A stretch of 64,000 bases of DNA, from assembly GCA_020635285.1 (NCBI GenBank), contig JACKAB010000044.1, positions 248,001 through 312,000 on the forward strand, in the 5' to 3' direction. Both the position numbers and the translations under genes were made by a program. Each line of letters starts with the position of its first letter. Position 1 is the first letter of the stretch. The notes beneath the pieces were generated by a model, which worked only from the letters and a program-made list of their open reading frames with translations, was not told where the DNA came from and did no database searches. This DNA comes from Ignavibacteriales bacterium (GTDB taxonomy: Bacteria; Bacteroidota; Ignavibacteria; Ignavibacteriales; Melioribacteraceae). Shown here piece after piece: positions 16,854 through 26,467 of this stretch.

Positions 16854-19800
16854 ATGATACTAACAAAATTTTCGTTGAGGAGACAAATAACAACTATAAT
16901 GTTTTATGCTGTTGTTATTGGCTTTAGCATGTTTTCATTTTCTCAGTTAAAAATTGACTTTTTCCCGGATATAACATTCCCAATTGCCGGGGTGGTTACC
17001 AATTACTCCGGCGTTGGTCCGGAGGATATTGAAAATCTAATTTCTCGACCTATTGAAGAGTCAGTTTCATCAGTTAAAAATATTGAAAAAGTAAGTTCTC
17101 AATCGTTCAAAGGTGCTTCTATAGTTACGCTTGAGTTTAAGTACGGTACTGATATGAATCAAGCGGAAGTTGAAATCCGCAAGAACTTGGATTACATTAG
17201 AGATTATTTGCCAGCTGATGCAAATGAACCAATTACGTTTGTTTTTGATCCTTCAATGATGCCGATCGTTTACCTGAATTTAAGTTCTGATTATTTGGGT
17301 TCAGCAGAGTTAAGAAGACTTGCAGAAGAAACTATTGAACCTTTACTAGAAAGAGTGCAAGGTGTTGCTTCAGTGCAGACACAAGGCGGGTTGCAGAGAC
17401 AGATAAACGTTAATTTAAATCCAACACTTCTTGCGTCTTATGGATTATCACCTGATAATATTGCGCAAGCCATTCAAGCCGGAAGTGGACTTTTACCTGG
17501 TGGAACAATAGACACAGAAACTAAAAGTTATAACCTTAGAATTTTTAGTGAATATCGTTCTCTCGATCAAATTAGAAATACCATTGTTACAATGCGGGGA
17601 AAAGATCCCATACTTGTAAAGGATGTTGCTGTTGTTGAAGATGGATATATGGAAAACGCTTCGGAAGTTAGAGCAGATTACGGCGAAGGTGTTTTCATGT
17701 TTATTATGAAGCAATCTGATGCAAACACGGTAATTACTACGCGAAGAATAAAAGAAGCATTACCCGATATTTTAACTCGTTTACCTCAGGGAACAAAATT
17801 AACAATAATGTGGGATCAAGCCGATTTCATAATGCGTTCAATAAATAACCTTAGCAGTACTGCCGTTATTTCTTTCATACTTGCATTCATTGTCATTTAT
17901 ATCTTCTTAAGAAATATACGCGGCAGTATTATTATGGGTATTTCAATTCCTTTATCAGTTGTAATTACTTTTGCTGTTCTTTATGCAAGTAATCTTACAC
18001 TAAACATTATATCAATGGCCGGACTTGCGTTAGCTATTGGTATGCTGGTAGATAATTCCATTGTAGTTTTGGAAAATATTTACAGACATAGGGAAATGGG
18101 GAAATCAAAATTTGACGCTGCTGATATTGGCTCTGCCGAAGTCGGTATGGCAATAACAGCATCTACTCTAACAACTATTGCTGTCTTTGTTCCAGTTTTA
18201 TTTGTCCCAAATATTACCGGACAACTTTTTAAGGATTTAGTTTTAACAATTACTTTTAGTTTAATAGTTTCGTTAATAGTAGCACTTACGGTTGTTCCTT
18301 TAATGTCTGCAAATATTTTAAGATTAGAAAATAAAAATAAGAAAGAAGGAAGACTTGACAAGATAAAAAATAAAATTACTTTAGCTTTTGATAGACTGAA
18401 TGCCAATTATGCAAATATTCTTAACTGGTCAATTTATCATCGTAAAACTGTTCTTTTAATTGTAACAGTACTTTTTATAATTTCAATTGGATTAACTACT
18501 TTTCTTGGTGGAGAGTTTTTACCAAAAAGTGATCAAGGTTTTGTTGATTTTTTAATGGAATCGCCTTCCGGAACTCCAATTGAAAAAACACGACTTTATG
18601 CTTATAAGATTGAAGATATTGTAAGAGAGATTGTCCCTAAGGATGAAATGGAATCAATTGCTATATTTTACGGTGAGAGAGAAGGGCTTGGTGCGTTTGG
18701 AACAACATCTAGTACAATTGAAGCTATAATAAAACTTAAACCTAAGGAGCAGAGAAAAATTACACAATTCGAACTCCAAGATTCTTTGCGCAAAAGTTTG
18801 GATGATATACCGGGTGTTACATATTATTTCCAAGAAGGCGGAGCTTTTACAACGGAGAAAGATATTGAAGTTAAAATTGTGGGTTTTGATGTTGAGATTG
18901 CTAAATCAATAGCAAATGAACTTAAAAATAAATTTGAAAAAGTTAATGGATTTGTAGACATAACATTAAATACTAAGGAAACTACTCCCGAGCTTCAAAT
19001 ACATCTTGACAAAGATATTATGAATGATTTAAAACTATCAGGGCTATCTGTTGCAAGTAATATTTCAACTGCAATGGCAGGAAAAATAATATCTCAGTAC
19101 CGTGAGAAAGGGGATGAATATAATATTAGGATTCAATATGACAAGAAGTTTAGAAATCAAAAAGATATGATTGAGGATATGGAGCTTCCGCTATTAACCG
19201 GGGATATGATTAAGTTAAAACAAATTGCAAATGTTACTGAAGAAGAAGCATCGCCAACAATATTTAGAGAAAACCAAAGCAGATTTGTTTCCGTGGGAAT
19301 TAGTTTATCGGGAATTGATTTATCAAAGGCAGTTGAAGAAGTAAATAAAATTGTTGCTGAAACTGCAATTCCTTCAGATTTTCAAGTCATTGTAGGCGGA
19401 ACTGCCGAAGATCAACAGGAAGCTTTTTTCTATTTATCTTTAGCATTTATTGCAGCTATTCTTTTAGTCTATATGATTATGGCAGCACAATTTGAATCTT
19501 TTGTAGATCCTTTGATTATTATGTTTACAGTTCCGCTTTCTGTAATTGGGGTTTTTATTTTTCTCTTTATTACCGGCACTAGTATTAGTGTTATGGCATT
19601 GGTTGGTTTAGTAATGTTAGTTGGCATTGCAGTAAATAATGGAATTGTTTTGGTTGACTATACAAATCAGTTAAGGAAACAAGGGAAGGAATTATTTGAA
19701 GCAGTAAAAGAAGCTTGTGCAGCAAGAATGCGTCCTGTATTAATGACAGCACTAACTACAATACTTGGAATGGTTCCGCTAGCATTGGAGCTTGGATCTG

Positions 19801-19955
19801 GTGCGGAAACATGGACTCCATTAGCACGTGCGGTTATAGGAGGTTTAACAACAACAACTATATTAACATTAGTTGTTATCCCCATTCTCTATATAATATT
19901 TGAACGTCTGGAAGAGAAAATAAAAACCAAATGGAGGGATAAGAAAGCAACCTAG
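16854..19955 (+). CDS. RND-family inner-membrane efflux pump (AcrB-like, HAE1 type)
   Basis: A 1033-residue protein, the normal length, with the two-fold layout of 12 membrane helices and two large periplasmic loops. The start segment (TFPIAGVVTNYSGVGPEDIE) and the helix-4 motif (AIGMLVDNSIVVLENIYRH) are typical. In AcrB this motif has two aspartates; here Asp400 is kept and the second position is Asn. The helix-10 Lys of AcrB is also replaced (GIAVNNGIVLVDY). These changes are common in AcrB relatives outside Proteobacteria. It exports drugs or lipophilic compounds with proton import. Last gene of the tetR operon; substrates unknown. Confidence 0.95.
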   Translation: MILTKFSLRRQITTIMFYAVVIGFSMFSFSQLKIDFFPDITFPIAGVVTNYSGVGPEDIENLISRPIEESVSSVKNIEKVSSQSFKGASIVTLEFKYGTDMNQAEVEIRKNLDYIRDYLPADANEPITFVFDPSMMPIVYLNLSSDYLGSAELRRLAEETIEPLLERVQGVASVQTQGGLQRQINVNLNPTLLASYGLSPDNIAQAIQAGSGLLPGGTIDTETKSYNLRIFSEYRSLDQIRNTIVTMRGKDPILVKDVAVVEDGYMENASEVRADYGEGVFMFIMKQSDANTVITTRRIKEALPDILTRLPQGTKLTIMWDQADFIMRSINNLSSTAVISFILAFIVIYIFLRNIRGSIIMGISIPLSVVITFAVLYASNLTLNIISMAGLALAIGMLVDNSIVVLENIYRHREMGKSKFDAADIGSAEVGMAITASTLTTIAVFVPVLFVPNITGQLFKDLVLTITFSLIVSLIVALTVVPLMSANILRLENKNKKEGRLDKIKNKITLAFDRLNANYANILNWSIYHRKTVLLIVTVLFIISIGLTTFLGGEFLPKSDQGFVDFLMESPSGTPIEKTRLYAYKIEDIVREIVPKDEMESIAIFYGEREGLGAFGTTSSTIEAIIKLKPKEQRKITQFELQDSLRKSLDDIPGVTYYFQEGGAFTTEKDIEVKIVGFDVEIAKSIANELKNKFEKVNGFVDITLNTKETTPELQIHLDKDIMNDLKLSGLSVASNISTAMAGKIISQYREKGDEYNIRIQYDKKFRNQKDMIEDMELPLLTGDMIKLKQIANVTEEEASPTIFRENQSRFVSVGISLSGIDLSKAVEEVNKIVAETAIPSDFQVIVGGTAEDQQEAFFYLSLAFIAAILLVYMIMAAQFESFVDPLIIMFTVPLSVIGVFIFLFITGTSISVMALVGLVMLVGIAVNNGIVLVDYTNQLRKQGKELFEAVKEACAARMRPVLMTALTTILGMVPLALELGSGAETWTPLARAVIGGLTTTTILTLVVIPILYIIFERLEEKIKTKWRDKKAT

Positions 19956-20084
19956 AAGAAAACAAATAAGATATCACAAAAGATAAGTGAGTAAGGCTAA
20001 AAAAAATTTGTTTTGTTTCTATTTTTTTCCCTACACAAAATGGTGTATGTATTTTAATAAATTTAAAACTAATTTCATTCAAAA

Positions 20085-20127
20085 CTTCCTCCCCTTTGAT
20101 AAAGGGGAGGATAAAGGAGGGGTTCGC
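20085..20127. repeat. Hairpin repeat, copy 1
   Basis: A perfect 10-bp stem CCTCCCCTTT / AAAGGGGAGG (20088-20097 with 20101-20110, loop GAT), followed by ATAAAGGAGGGGTTCGC. The same tail and a similar stem recur at 20576-20615, in the same orientation. It ends 2 bases from the stop codon of the DUF559 gene. Confidence 0.85.
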
Positions 20128-20129
20128 TT

Positions 20130-20511
20130 TTATCTTTTACTGTTACTTGTTATCTCGATTAGTTCACAAACAATTCTCTCAATTTCTTTAACAACCTTTT
20201 CCGTATTCCCCATAACTTGCTCATCTGTAAATCTGATTACTTTTATACCAAAGGTTTCGATATATTTTTGACGTACTTTATCATAATCCTCTTTACCCAC
20301 ATGCGAGCTTCCATCTACTTCAATTGCAAGCTTAATGCTTGGTGCGTAAAAATCAATTATAAAATGATTTACACTATACTGACGTAAAAAGCGTATGCCA
20401 TAAATTTGTTTTTGCGTAATGATAACCAAAGTATTTTTTCTGTGTAAGTCGGATTATTGCGGAGGTTTCTGCGTTTTTCTTTTCTGTTGATTTGTTAAAG
20501 ATTCTGGTCAT
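20130..20511 (-). pseudogene. DUF559 (Vsr-like endonuclease fold) protein, frameshifted
   Basis: Three frames join to one DUF559-family protein of about 125 residues. It begins at ATG 20509-20511 (MTRIFNKSTEKK), continues as RNLRNNPTYTEKILW in a second frame, then KQIYGIRFLRQYSVNHFIID through IEVDGSSHVGKEDYD and IKVIRFTDEQVM to the stop at 20130. Both breaks lie in A-runs (about 20480 and 20417). The family has a very-short-patch-repair-like nuclease fold (D/E-x-D core; here IEVDGSSH is visible); its cellular role is not established. The gene is bracketed by hairpin repeats in opposite orientations, as a small mobile or repeat-associated unit might be. Confidence 0.8.
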
Positions 20512-20532
20512 AATAAATAGTTCCTTTTTAAC

Positions 20533-20572
20533 CCACCTCTCGGTCCCTCCCTTTAGCAAAGGGAGGGAAGTC
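20533..20572. repeat. Hairpin repeat, inverted copy
   Basis: A perfect 11-bp stem TCCCTCCCTTT / AAAGGGAGGGA (20544-20554 with 20558-20568, loop AGC). The complement reads GACTTCCCTCCC...GGTGGG, the same plan as the other two copies but on the other strand. It lies 22 bases upstream of the DUF559 start. Confidence 0.8.
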
Positions 20573-20574
20573 AA

Positions 20575-20615
20575 ACTTCCTCCCTTTTAAAAGGGAGGAG
20601 CGAGGAGGGGTTCGC
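20575..20615. repeat. Hairpin repeat, copy 2
   Basis: CTTCCTCCCTTTT / AAAAGGGAGGAG, a 10-bp perfect core stem (20579-20588 with 20589-20598, no loop), then CGAGGAGGGGTTCGC. It shares the tail GAGGGGTTCGC and orientation with copy 1 and stands back to back with the inverted copy. Confidence 0.85.
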
Positions 20616-20812
20616 AATGTTTAGTCCTCATCTATATTTGAAATACAATTTCAATTTCCTATCAAAACAATAAAATAGATAATCTAATCTATATACCAAG
20701 CTGAAAAATAATATATCGTTCTTATTAATTTTACTATCCAAAGAATAACTATTCTGTTATATTTATTTTATTATTCTTTAATAATTTATTATTAAAATTG
20801 AGTTATTGAATT

Positions 20813-21080
20813 ATGTCATTGTTCCAGAAATCTGTCGTAAAAAAAATACCTCTCAAACTTAGATCAGCAAGAAGTTAATACTGCATATAATAAATTCAGA
20901 GTGTTTTATGCTGATGCTGAACGCATAGAAAATATTAAACGATTCCAATAAGCAATAAACAAAACAGATAATTAAATAGATGTTATGGTTTACAAACTGT
21001 ATAACCTAACAAACCAAGAAGTAAAAATTGTAGATCCGGAATTTTGGATTAGTGAGAAGAGTATATTAATTTTAGTATAA
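20813..21080 (+). pseudogene. Remnant of an Eco57I-type (type IIG) restriction-modification gene
   Basis: The start reads MSLFQKSVVKK and, after a one-base slip in a run of eight A near 20845, YLSNLDQQEVNTAYNKFRVF ... AERIENIKR. This resembles the N-terminus of large Bacteroidota type IIG enzymes. Only about 50 bases later the same frame gives IDVMVYKLYNLTNQEVKIVD, which resembles their C-terminal end (an ID-x-x-VY-LY-LT pattern). The roughly 1000 residues between, with methyltransferase and nuclease domains, are gone, and stops occur at 20950 and 20973. So this looks like an internal deletion that kept both ends. Family assignment is from memory of the motif pattern; no search was run. Confidence 0.5.
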
Positions 21081-21110
21081 TTGAAAAGTAGAGGAATTTT
21101 AGGACCGTGA

Positions 21111-21584
21111 ATGAAAAGAAGTGCAATATTTCTACAAGTGGCAATCGTGCTCATCGGCATAGCAGCACTTGCCTTTTTGCTTTGGGAACCGCACATAGAA
21201 GGCAGGAATGCACATTCCACACTTTTTGAAATATACTTTAAAGATCCATTTCTTGCATATGCGTATGTAACCTCCATCCCTTTTTTTTTGGGGCTCAATC
21301 AAGCTTTCAAGTTTTTGGGATATGCTGGTCAAAATAAATTACTCTCACTAGCTGCCTTAAAAGCTCTGCGGATTATAAAATATTGTGCGATCTCTATAAT
21401 TGGTTTTGCCGCGGTTGGGGAAATTATAATTATGTTGAGTAGTAGTGATGATCGCGCAGGCGGCGTTTTTATGGGCATCCTCATAACCTTCTCGGCTATC
21501 ATTGTTGCCATTTCAGTAGGGAAGTTTGAACGGATTCTGCAAAATTCCATAGATATAAGATCGCAGAATAATTTAACAGTTTAA
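21111..21584 (+). CDS. DUF2975 membrane protein
   Basis: A 157-residue protein with four membrane helices (about 7-26, 46-66, 88-108 and 120-140), matching the layout of DUF2975. Members often sit beside a small helix-turn-helix regulator; none is visible here. Base use looks less AT-rich than the flanks (gcgc-containing codons, GIAALAFLLWEPHIEGRN coded with many C and G third bases), which would fit recent arrival together with the neighbouring restriction-modification remnant and repeats. Function unknown. Confidence 0.7.
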   Translation: MKRSAIFLQVAIVLIGIAALAFLLWEPHIEGRNAHSTLFEIYFKDPFLAYAYVTSIPFFLGLNQAFKFLGYAGQNKLLSLAALKALRIIKYCAISIIGFAAVGEIIIMLSSSDDRAGGVFMGILITFSAIIVAISVGKFERILQNSIDIRSQNNLTV

Positions 21585-21819
21585 CTGTATCGAAAAATTG
21601 AGAATTGAAGAATCCAATTAACTTTAATATTGTCCGAATGATTTACAAAACCAGGAGTAAAATTGAGGTTAATAAAACTATACCATATATTAAAAATAAT
21701 ATTTGAATCGGCATATCTTTATTTAAGAATATGCTGTTCATAAAAAAATCCTCTTTAATCTTAAAATTATAATTTCAGCAGGTTATAAAATTCTAATTAA
21801 TAATTGAATACCAAATCCA

Positions 21820-23295
21820 CTACATACCTTCTGAAATTTTCCGGAAGTGAAATCCGTAAATTGTAAACAATATTGCTAAAGAGAAAAGTTGTGGTTTTCT
21901 GAATAATGACCAGAAAAATAATTTCCAATAATATTTTCTTTCTTCGCCTAAAACCCCCAATTTTAGAATTGATTTGAACAGTGCTGCGATATAATTAGAA
22001 TTTAGGTGAAAGGCTTTTTTCTTAGGTTGATAATCCTTCATAAATGTCATTACTCGTTCATAGTAATATTTAGGTGAATAAATGGTAGTTAAAATTTTCT
22101 TATAACCATCAATAAGTTCTTCCGCCTGCATACGTGGAATAAAGTTAATGGAAAAATCTGTGTTATTTCCTGTAAAATCATTTAACATTCTTCCTTCTTC
22201 TACTAATCTTTGCTGAAGTTTTGTTCCTCTGGGCGCATTTAGTAATCCAACCATAGCTGTTACAATTCCGCTTTGCTGAATAAAGTTTGTAAGTTCTTCA
22301 AATATTTTTGGTTCATCGTTATCAAATCCAACAATAAATCCTCCTTGAACTTCCATACCCGCTTCTTGAATTTTCTTAACGCTCATAATTAAATCGCGGT
22401 TTGCATTCTGGTTTTTATTGCACTCAATAAGGCTTGCTTCATTAGGTGATTCAATCCCAATAAATGCAGCTTCAAATCCAGCCATCACCATTAGCTGCAT
22501 TAAATTTTCATCATCGGCAAGATTGATAGATGCTTCTGTGTTAAAATAAAACGGACTATTATTTAGCTTGTTCCATTCAATAATAGCTGGAAGAATTTCA
22601 TTCTTCAATTTTACTTTGTTTCCAATAAAATTATCATCAACAAAAAATACCGATCCACGCCATCCGGAAATATATAGTTCATCAAGTTCTGCTATTACTT
22701 GTTGTTTAGTTTTGGTTCGTGGTTTTCTGCCGTATAGAACAGTAATATCACAAAATTCACAATCATAAGGACAGCCCCGTGAATATTGAATATTCATAGA
22801 TGAATAATTTTTCATATTTATTAAATCCCACATGGGCAAAGGTGTTGATGTTATAACTGCCCAATCTTGAGATGTATAAAGATGTTCAGGCTTTCCTTTT
22901 TCTAAGTCAATTAAAAATTTTGGAAGTGTAATTTCGGCTTCGTTGAGAACTAAGTGATCGACATTTTCATAGTATTCAAAGCTGCTTGTAAATAAAGGTC
23001 CACCGGCTACAATTTTAGTCTTTAATTGAATACACCTTTCAATTACTTTATTAGCCGATTCGCCTTGTATGGACATTGCGCTAATAAAAACGTAATCTGC
23101 CCAAAGTATATCCATGTTGTCTAATTCTGTTATATTCAAATCTATTAATTTTTTATCCCACTCCTTAGGTAATAGTGAAGCTACCGTTAATAAACCCAAA
23201 GGAGGAAAGCTCGCTTTCTTTGATATGAATTTTAAAGCGTGCTTAAAACTCCAAAATGTATTTGGATACTCGGGATAAACCATTAATATTTTCAT
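21820..23295 (-). CDS. B12-binding-domain radical SAM protein (DUF4070 type)
   Basis: A 491-residue protein. An N-terminal Rossmann-like cobalamin-binding domain (about 1-140: PPLGLLTVASLLP, VAGGPLFTS) is followed by a radical SAM core with the 4Fe-4S motif CxxxCxxC (Cys175, Cys179, Cys182 in YSRGCPYDCEFCD) and a C-terminal DUF4070-like region (about 360-450). Such enzymes modify lipids, hopanoids or other small molecules; the substrate is unknown. It is a single gene with gaps of about 200 bases on both sides. Confidence 0.88.
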   Translation of the reverse strand: MKILMVYPEYPNTFWSFKHALKFISKKASFPPLGLLTVASLLPKEWDKKLIDLNITELDNMDILWADYVFISAMSIQGESANKVIERCIQLKTKIVAGGPLFTSSFEYYENVDHLVLNEAEITLPKFLIDLEKGKPEHLYTSQDWAVITSTPLPMWDLINMKNYSSMNIQYSRGCPYDCEFCDITVLYGRKPRTKTKQQVIAELDELYISGWRGSVFFVDDNFIGNKVKLKNEILPAIIEWNKLNNSPFYFNTEASINLADDENLMQLMVMAGFEAAFIGIESPNEASLIECNKNQNANRDLIMSVKKIQEAGMEVQGGFIVGFDNDEPKIFEELTNFIQQSGIVTAMVGLLNAPRGTKLQQRLVEEGRMLNDFTGNNTDFSINFIPRMQAEELIDGYKKILTTIYSPKYYYERVMTFMKDYQPKKKAFHLNSNYIAALFKSILKLGVLGEERKYYWKLFFWSLFRKPQLFSLAILFTIYGFHFRKISEGM

Positions 23296-23496
23296 CTTTT
23301 TCCCCTTTAAATTGGATCTATTAATTTCTACAACACTGCAAAAAGTAAGAACATTAATTGAGTTATCTTAATTTGAACGTTCAACTACTTTACTAAAGTA
23401 TATAGTAATTTTATTTAATTCAATCGGGCAAAGGGATGAAAAAGGAACTAATTCTTTTGGAGGATAAAAGCTGTAAAGATTTGTCTGAGATAAACA

Positions 23497-24204
23497 TTAA
23501 TTAATTAGAGTTTCATTGTTGCTATCTGACGTACTTTTATAAGCGTTAGAAAAATGTGCATGTTTGGCAATTTGAACGCGTGTATTGAGAGCAAGTTTTT
23601 CTAATATGTTGTGAACATGGCTTTTTACGGTATAAGTAGAAAGGTGTAGTTGTTGAGCTATTTCTTTATTTGTAAATCCATCTGCAATTAATTCAACAAC
23701 TTGCTTCTCCCGTTTTGTCATTTTAACTGAGTCATCCACTAAAGGAGTTTTAGATTCATTTAATGCATGCTCAACAATTTGAGAGAAAAGTGAACCAGTT
23801 AGATTAGGGGGCAAGACTTTAACACCCTCATATACACCACGAATTGTGTTTAAGAATTCTTTAACATTTATATCTTTTAACATGAATCCGGAAACCCCTG
23901 CTTGCACATATTCATAAATATCAGTTTGAAGAGGTATCAGGTCCATTACAATTATTTTTGTTTTTGGGAAATTTTTAGTTAATGATTTAACGATTTGTAA
24001 GCTATTTCTATTTCTTAAACCTAGATCAAGAATAACAATATTTGGTTTCAGATTTTTCATTGTCAAACGGATATTTTCGCCATTACTAAAAGTTGCAACA
24101 ACAGTCATATCTGTTTGTTTTTTTAGAATTGCTTCAATTCCATCACGGAGAAGTCTGTTATCTTCAATAAGAAGTATACGTATTTTTTTTAATGATTTTG
24201 CCAA
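23497..24204 (-). CDS. NarL/LuxR-family response regulator
   Basis: A 235-residue two-domain regulator. The receiver domain has the acidic pair Glu14-Asp15 (LLIEDN), the phospho-acceptor Asp60 (NIVILDLGLRN) and Lys in GFMLKD. The usual Thr/Ser switch residue is replaced by Asp (IIVMDLIP), which is unusual. The C-terminal LuxR helix-turn-helix is complete (MTKREKQVVELIADGFTNKE, then HLSTYTVKSHVHNILEKL). No histidine kinase is adjacent, so the partner is elsewhere. Confidence 0.93.
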   Translation of the reverse strand: MAKSLKKIRILLIEDNRLLRDGIEAILKKQTDMTVVATFSNGENIRLTMKNLKPNIVILDLGLRNRNSLQIVKSLTKNFPKTKIIVMDLIPLQTDIYEYVQAGVSGFMLKDINVKEFLNTIRGVYEGVKVLPPNLTGSLFSQIVEHALNESKTPLVDDSVKMTKREKQVVELIADGFTNKEIAQQLHLSTYTVKSHVHNILEKLALNTRVQIAKHAHFSNAYKSTSDSNNETLIN

Positions 24205-24328
24205 TTGAAATCTTTAATAATACCTATGACTAAAATTAATAAAGTCTCATTTATTTGGCAATAGATTCTGAGGATGGATGCATTAAAATAAATTTTTATT
24301 TTTCCTGTAACCAATTATTCATTTTACA

Positions 24329-26467
24329 TTAAATTCCAATTTGTAAAGAAGCAATTACATTTCTCGGCAAACCTGCCTCTAAGTAGACTGGTTTTCCATT
24401 CAGATAATCCGGATTTATAAAAGCAGAACTTGCATAGAGTTTATCCGTAATATTATTGACTGTGATAAATCCACGAACATTTAACCATTTAGTAATTTCT
24501 ATAGTTTTGTTTAATCCTAAAGTGGCACTTAAAGTTAAGTAGGAAGGAACTTCCAAAGTATTTGCGTCATCTGCAAAATATTTACCGACACCACTTACGT
24601 TAAAGCTTATGAACAATCCGTATAAATTATTTGGTGCATATGCGGCTGTAATATTGTAAAATAAATCTGGAATGCCGGCAACTTTATTATCTGCATAATC
24701 AGCAAATTTACCGGGATTATTATAGTGAACTGAATCAACCAAATATTCATCATATTTATTTAAGGAATATGTAAAGTTGCCTTGAAGTGATAAACCATAA
24801 TTAAAATTAAAATTTGTATTTAGCTCAATTCCGGTTCTGTGAGATTTTCCTGCTGTAAAATAAAATCTTCCGCCCCGATATGGAATTATATCATTAGTAA
24901 TATTTATGTAATAAAGAGCGGCATCATAAGTTAAGTATTGAAGTAATTTATTTTGTCCAAAGTATAAAATATTTTTTGTGCCAAGTTCTATAGTAGATGA
25001 TTTTATTGGTTCAAGTAAAGGACTTAATAAATAAACTGTATCTTGTCCAAAAGTCCCAGCAGGATCAGTTTCATTTCCGGCGGGAACTTCAACACCACCA
25101 CCTAAGTTTGCATAAACACTTTGCGTGTTAGAAAACATATAACTCACTCCAAATTTAGGTGTAAATCTATCGAATGATTTTTCTTGTAAACCAAATTCCG
25201 GAGCCAAAAAATCTTCACTGTAGTAAGTAATATTATCATATCTTCCGCCAAAGATTACACTGAGTCTTTCTCCAAATCTAATTTCATTTTGAAGGAATGT
25301 GCCAAAGCTATTTGCACCTTCGCGTTTGTTATTTCTTAACTCATCACCTCTATTATTAGTCGCAGACAACGAGTAAAAAAGTATTGCTCCATCTTGATAT
25401 GCTTCATCCATTCCAACAGTCAGCATATTTTTTAAATCATCATTAAAGTTGGTTTCATTTTTATAAATTAAATTTCCTCCAAAATGATAGCGTGTAAAAT
25501 CTCTAAAAGTTCCGCGTTCAGATCTCTGTAAATATTTGGGATTTGCATAAAGCATTCCCGAAATTGTATTTGAGTTATCAATTTGATGAGTAAGTGTAAA
25601 ACCAATTTTACCCAATCTGTTATGTCTTCTTTCATCTCTACTTTTATAAACTGAATTTGCCTGACTTGCATCTGAATTAAATTCATCGAGCGTTAAAGGT
25701 CCCGGAATATGAAATAAACTATTTGAACCTAGAACAGAGATATTTAATAAAGTATTTTCTTCAAGTTGAGATGAAATTCCCAAATTAATTATTGAACGAT
25801 CTCCAGATGAGTGATCACGCCATCCGTCAAAATTAGAATTTGTAAACCCAAATTGAATTTTACCATTGCCAATTTTTGTTCCAGTTTGAAAAGAATATTT
25901 TTGAAATCCATAACTTCCAAAAATTCCATTAACATCTAGATAAGGATTAACAAATTGTTTGTTGTATGAAATATCAATAATTCCGCCGGCTGCATTTCCC
26001 CAAAGGGCAGAAGCGTTTGAACGGACGACCTCAATATTTTCCGCAAGTGATAAATCAATATTGTCAAATGAAGTTCTTCCGTCCGGCTCAGTTTCGGGAA
26101 TTCCGTCAATCATAATTCTAATTCCTCGAGAAGTTCCAGAGTTCGATCGATCCCCAGCGCCTCTTGCGCCAAAACCGCGTATAACAATTCTAACATCTTG
26201 AGATCCGGCTCGAGATTGTGCTAAAACTCCGGGTACTTTTGAAAGAGCCTCATCAATTCCTATACCTTTAAAGTTCTGTAAGTCCTTAACGCCTAAAATG
26301 GAAACAGCGTAAGGGATTTCCAAAATTAGTTCCGGCGAGCGTGTTGCTGAAACTGTAATCTGATTTAATTCATGATTAAGAGTATCCGTTTTGGTTTGGG
26401 TGTGCAATTGTATAAAAGGTGAAAGTGTTAACAGTATTATTAGAGATTTGAATTCGGAAAATTTCAT
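24329..26467 (-). CDS. TonB-dependent outer-membrane receptor
   Basis: A 712-residue protein with signal peptide, a TonB-box-like start (QITVSATRSPE), a plug domain (about 45-165, with GIDEALSKVPGVLAQSRAGS and VVRSNASALWGNAAGGIID) and a 22-strand-type barrel to the C-terminus. The plug contains RGFGARGAGDRSNSGTSRGI, resembling FecA-like ferric siderophore receptors. It imports iron chelates or similar with TonB energy. The upstream 98 bases show no clear riboswitch. Confidence 0.93.
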   Translation of the reverse strand: MKFSEFKSLIILLTLSPFIQLHTQTKTDTLNHELNQITVSATRSPELILEIPYAVSILGVKDLQNFKGIGIDEALSKVPGVLAQSRAGSQDVRIVIRGFGARGAGDRSNSGTSRGIRIMIDGIPETEPDGRTSFDNIDLSLAENIEVVRSNASALWGNAAGGIIDISYNKQFVNPYLDVNGIFGSYGFQKYSFQTGTKIGNGKIQFGFTNSNFDGWRDHSSGDRSIINLGISSQLEENTLLNISVLGSNSLFHIPGPLTLDEFNSDASQANSVYKSRDERRHNRLGKIGFTLTHQIDNSNTISGMLYANPKYLQRSERGTFRDFTRYHFGGNLIYKNETNFNDDLKNMLTVGMDEAYQDGAILFYSLSATNNRGDELRNNKREGANSFGTFLQNEIRFGERLSVIFGGRYDNITYYSEDFLAPEFGLQEKSFDRFTPKFGVSYMFSNTQSVYANLGGGVEVPAGNETDPAGTFGQDTVYLLSPLLEPIKSSTIELGTKNILYFGQNKLLQYLTYDAALYYINITNDIIPYRGGRFYFTAGKSHRTGIELNTNFNFNYGLSLQGNFTYSLNKYDEYLVDSVHYNNPGKFADYADNKVAGIPDLFYNITAAYAPNNLYGLFISFNVSGVGKYFADDANTLEVPSYLTLSATLGLNKTIEITKWLNVRGFITVNNITDKLYASSAFINPDYLNGKPVYLEAGLPRNVIASLQIGI

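Noticed and set aside
20085..20127. Hairpin repeat after the DUF559 gene as a plain terminator
   Set aside because: No T-run follows, and similar copies occur upstream of the gene as well.
19987..20271. 94-residue plus frame across the hairpin repeat
   Set aside because: It runs through the repeat and antisense to DUF559; no family features.
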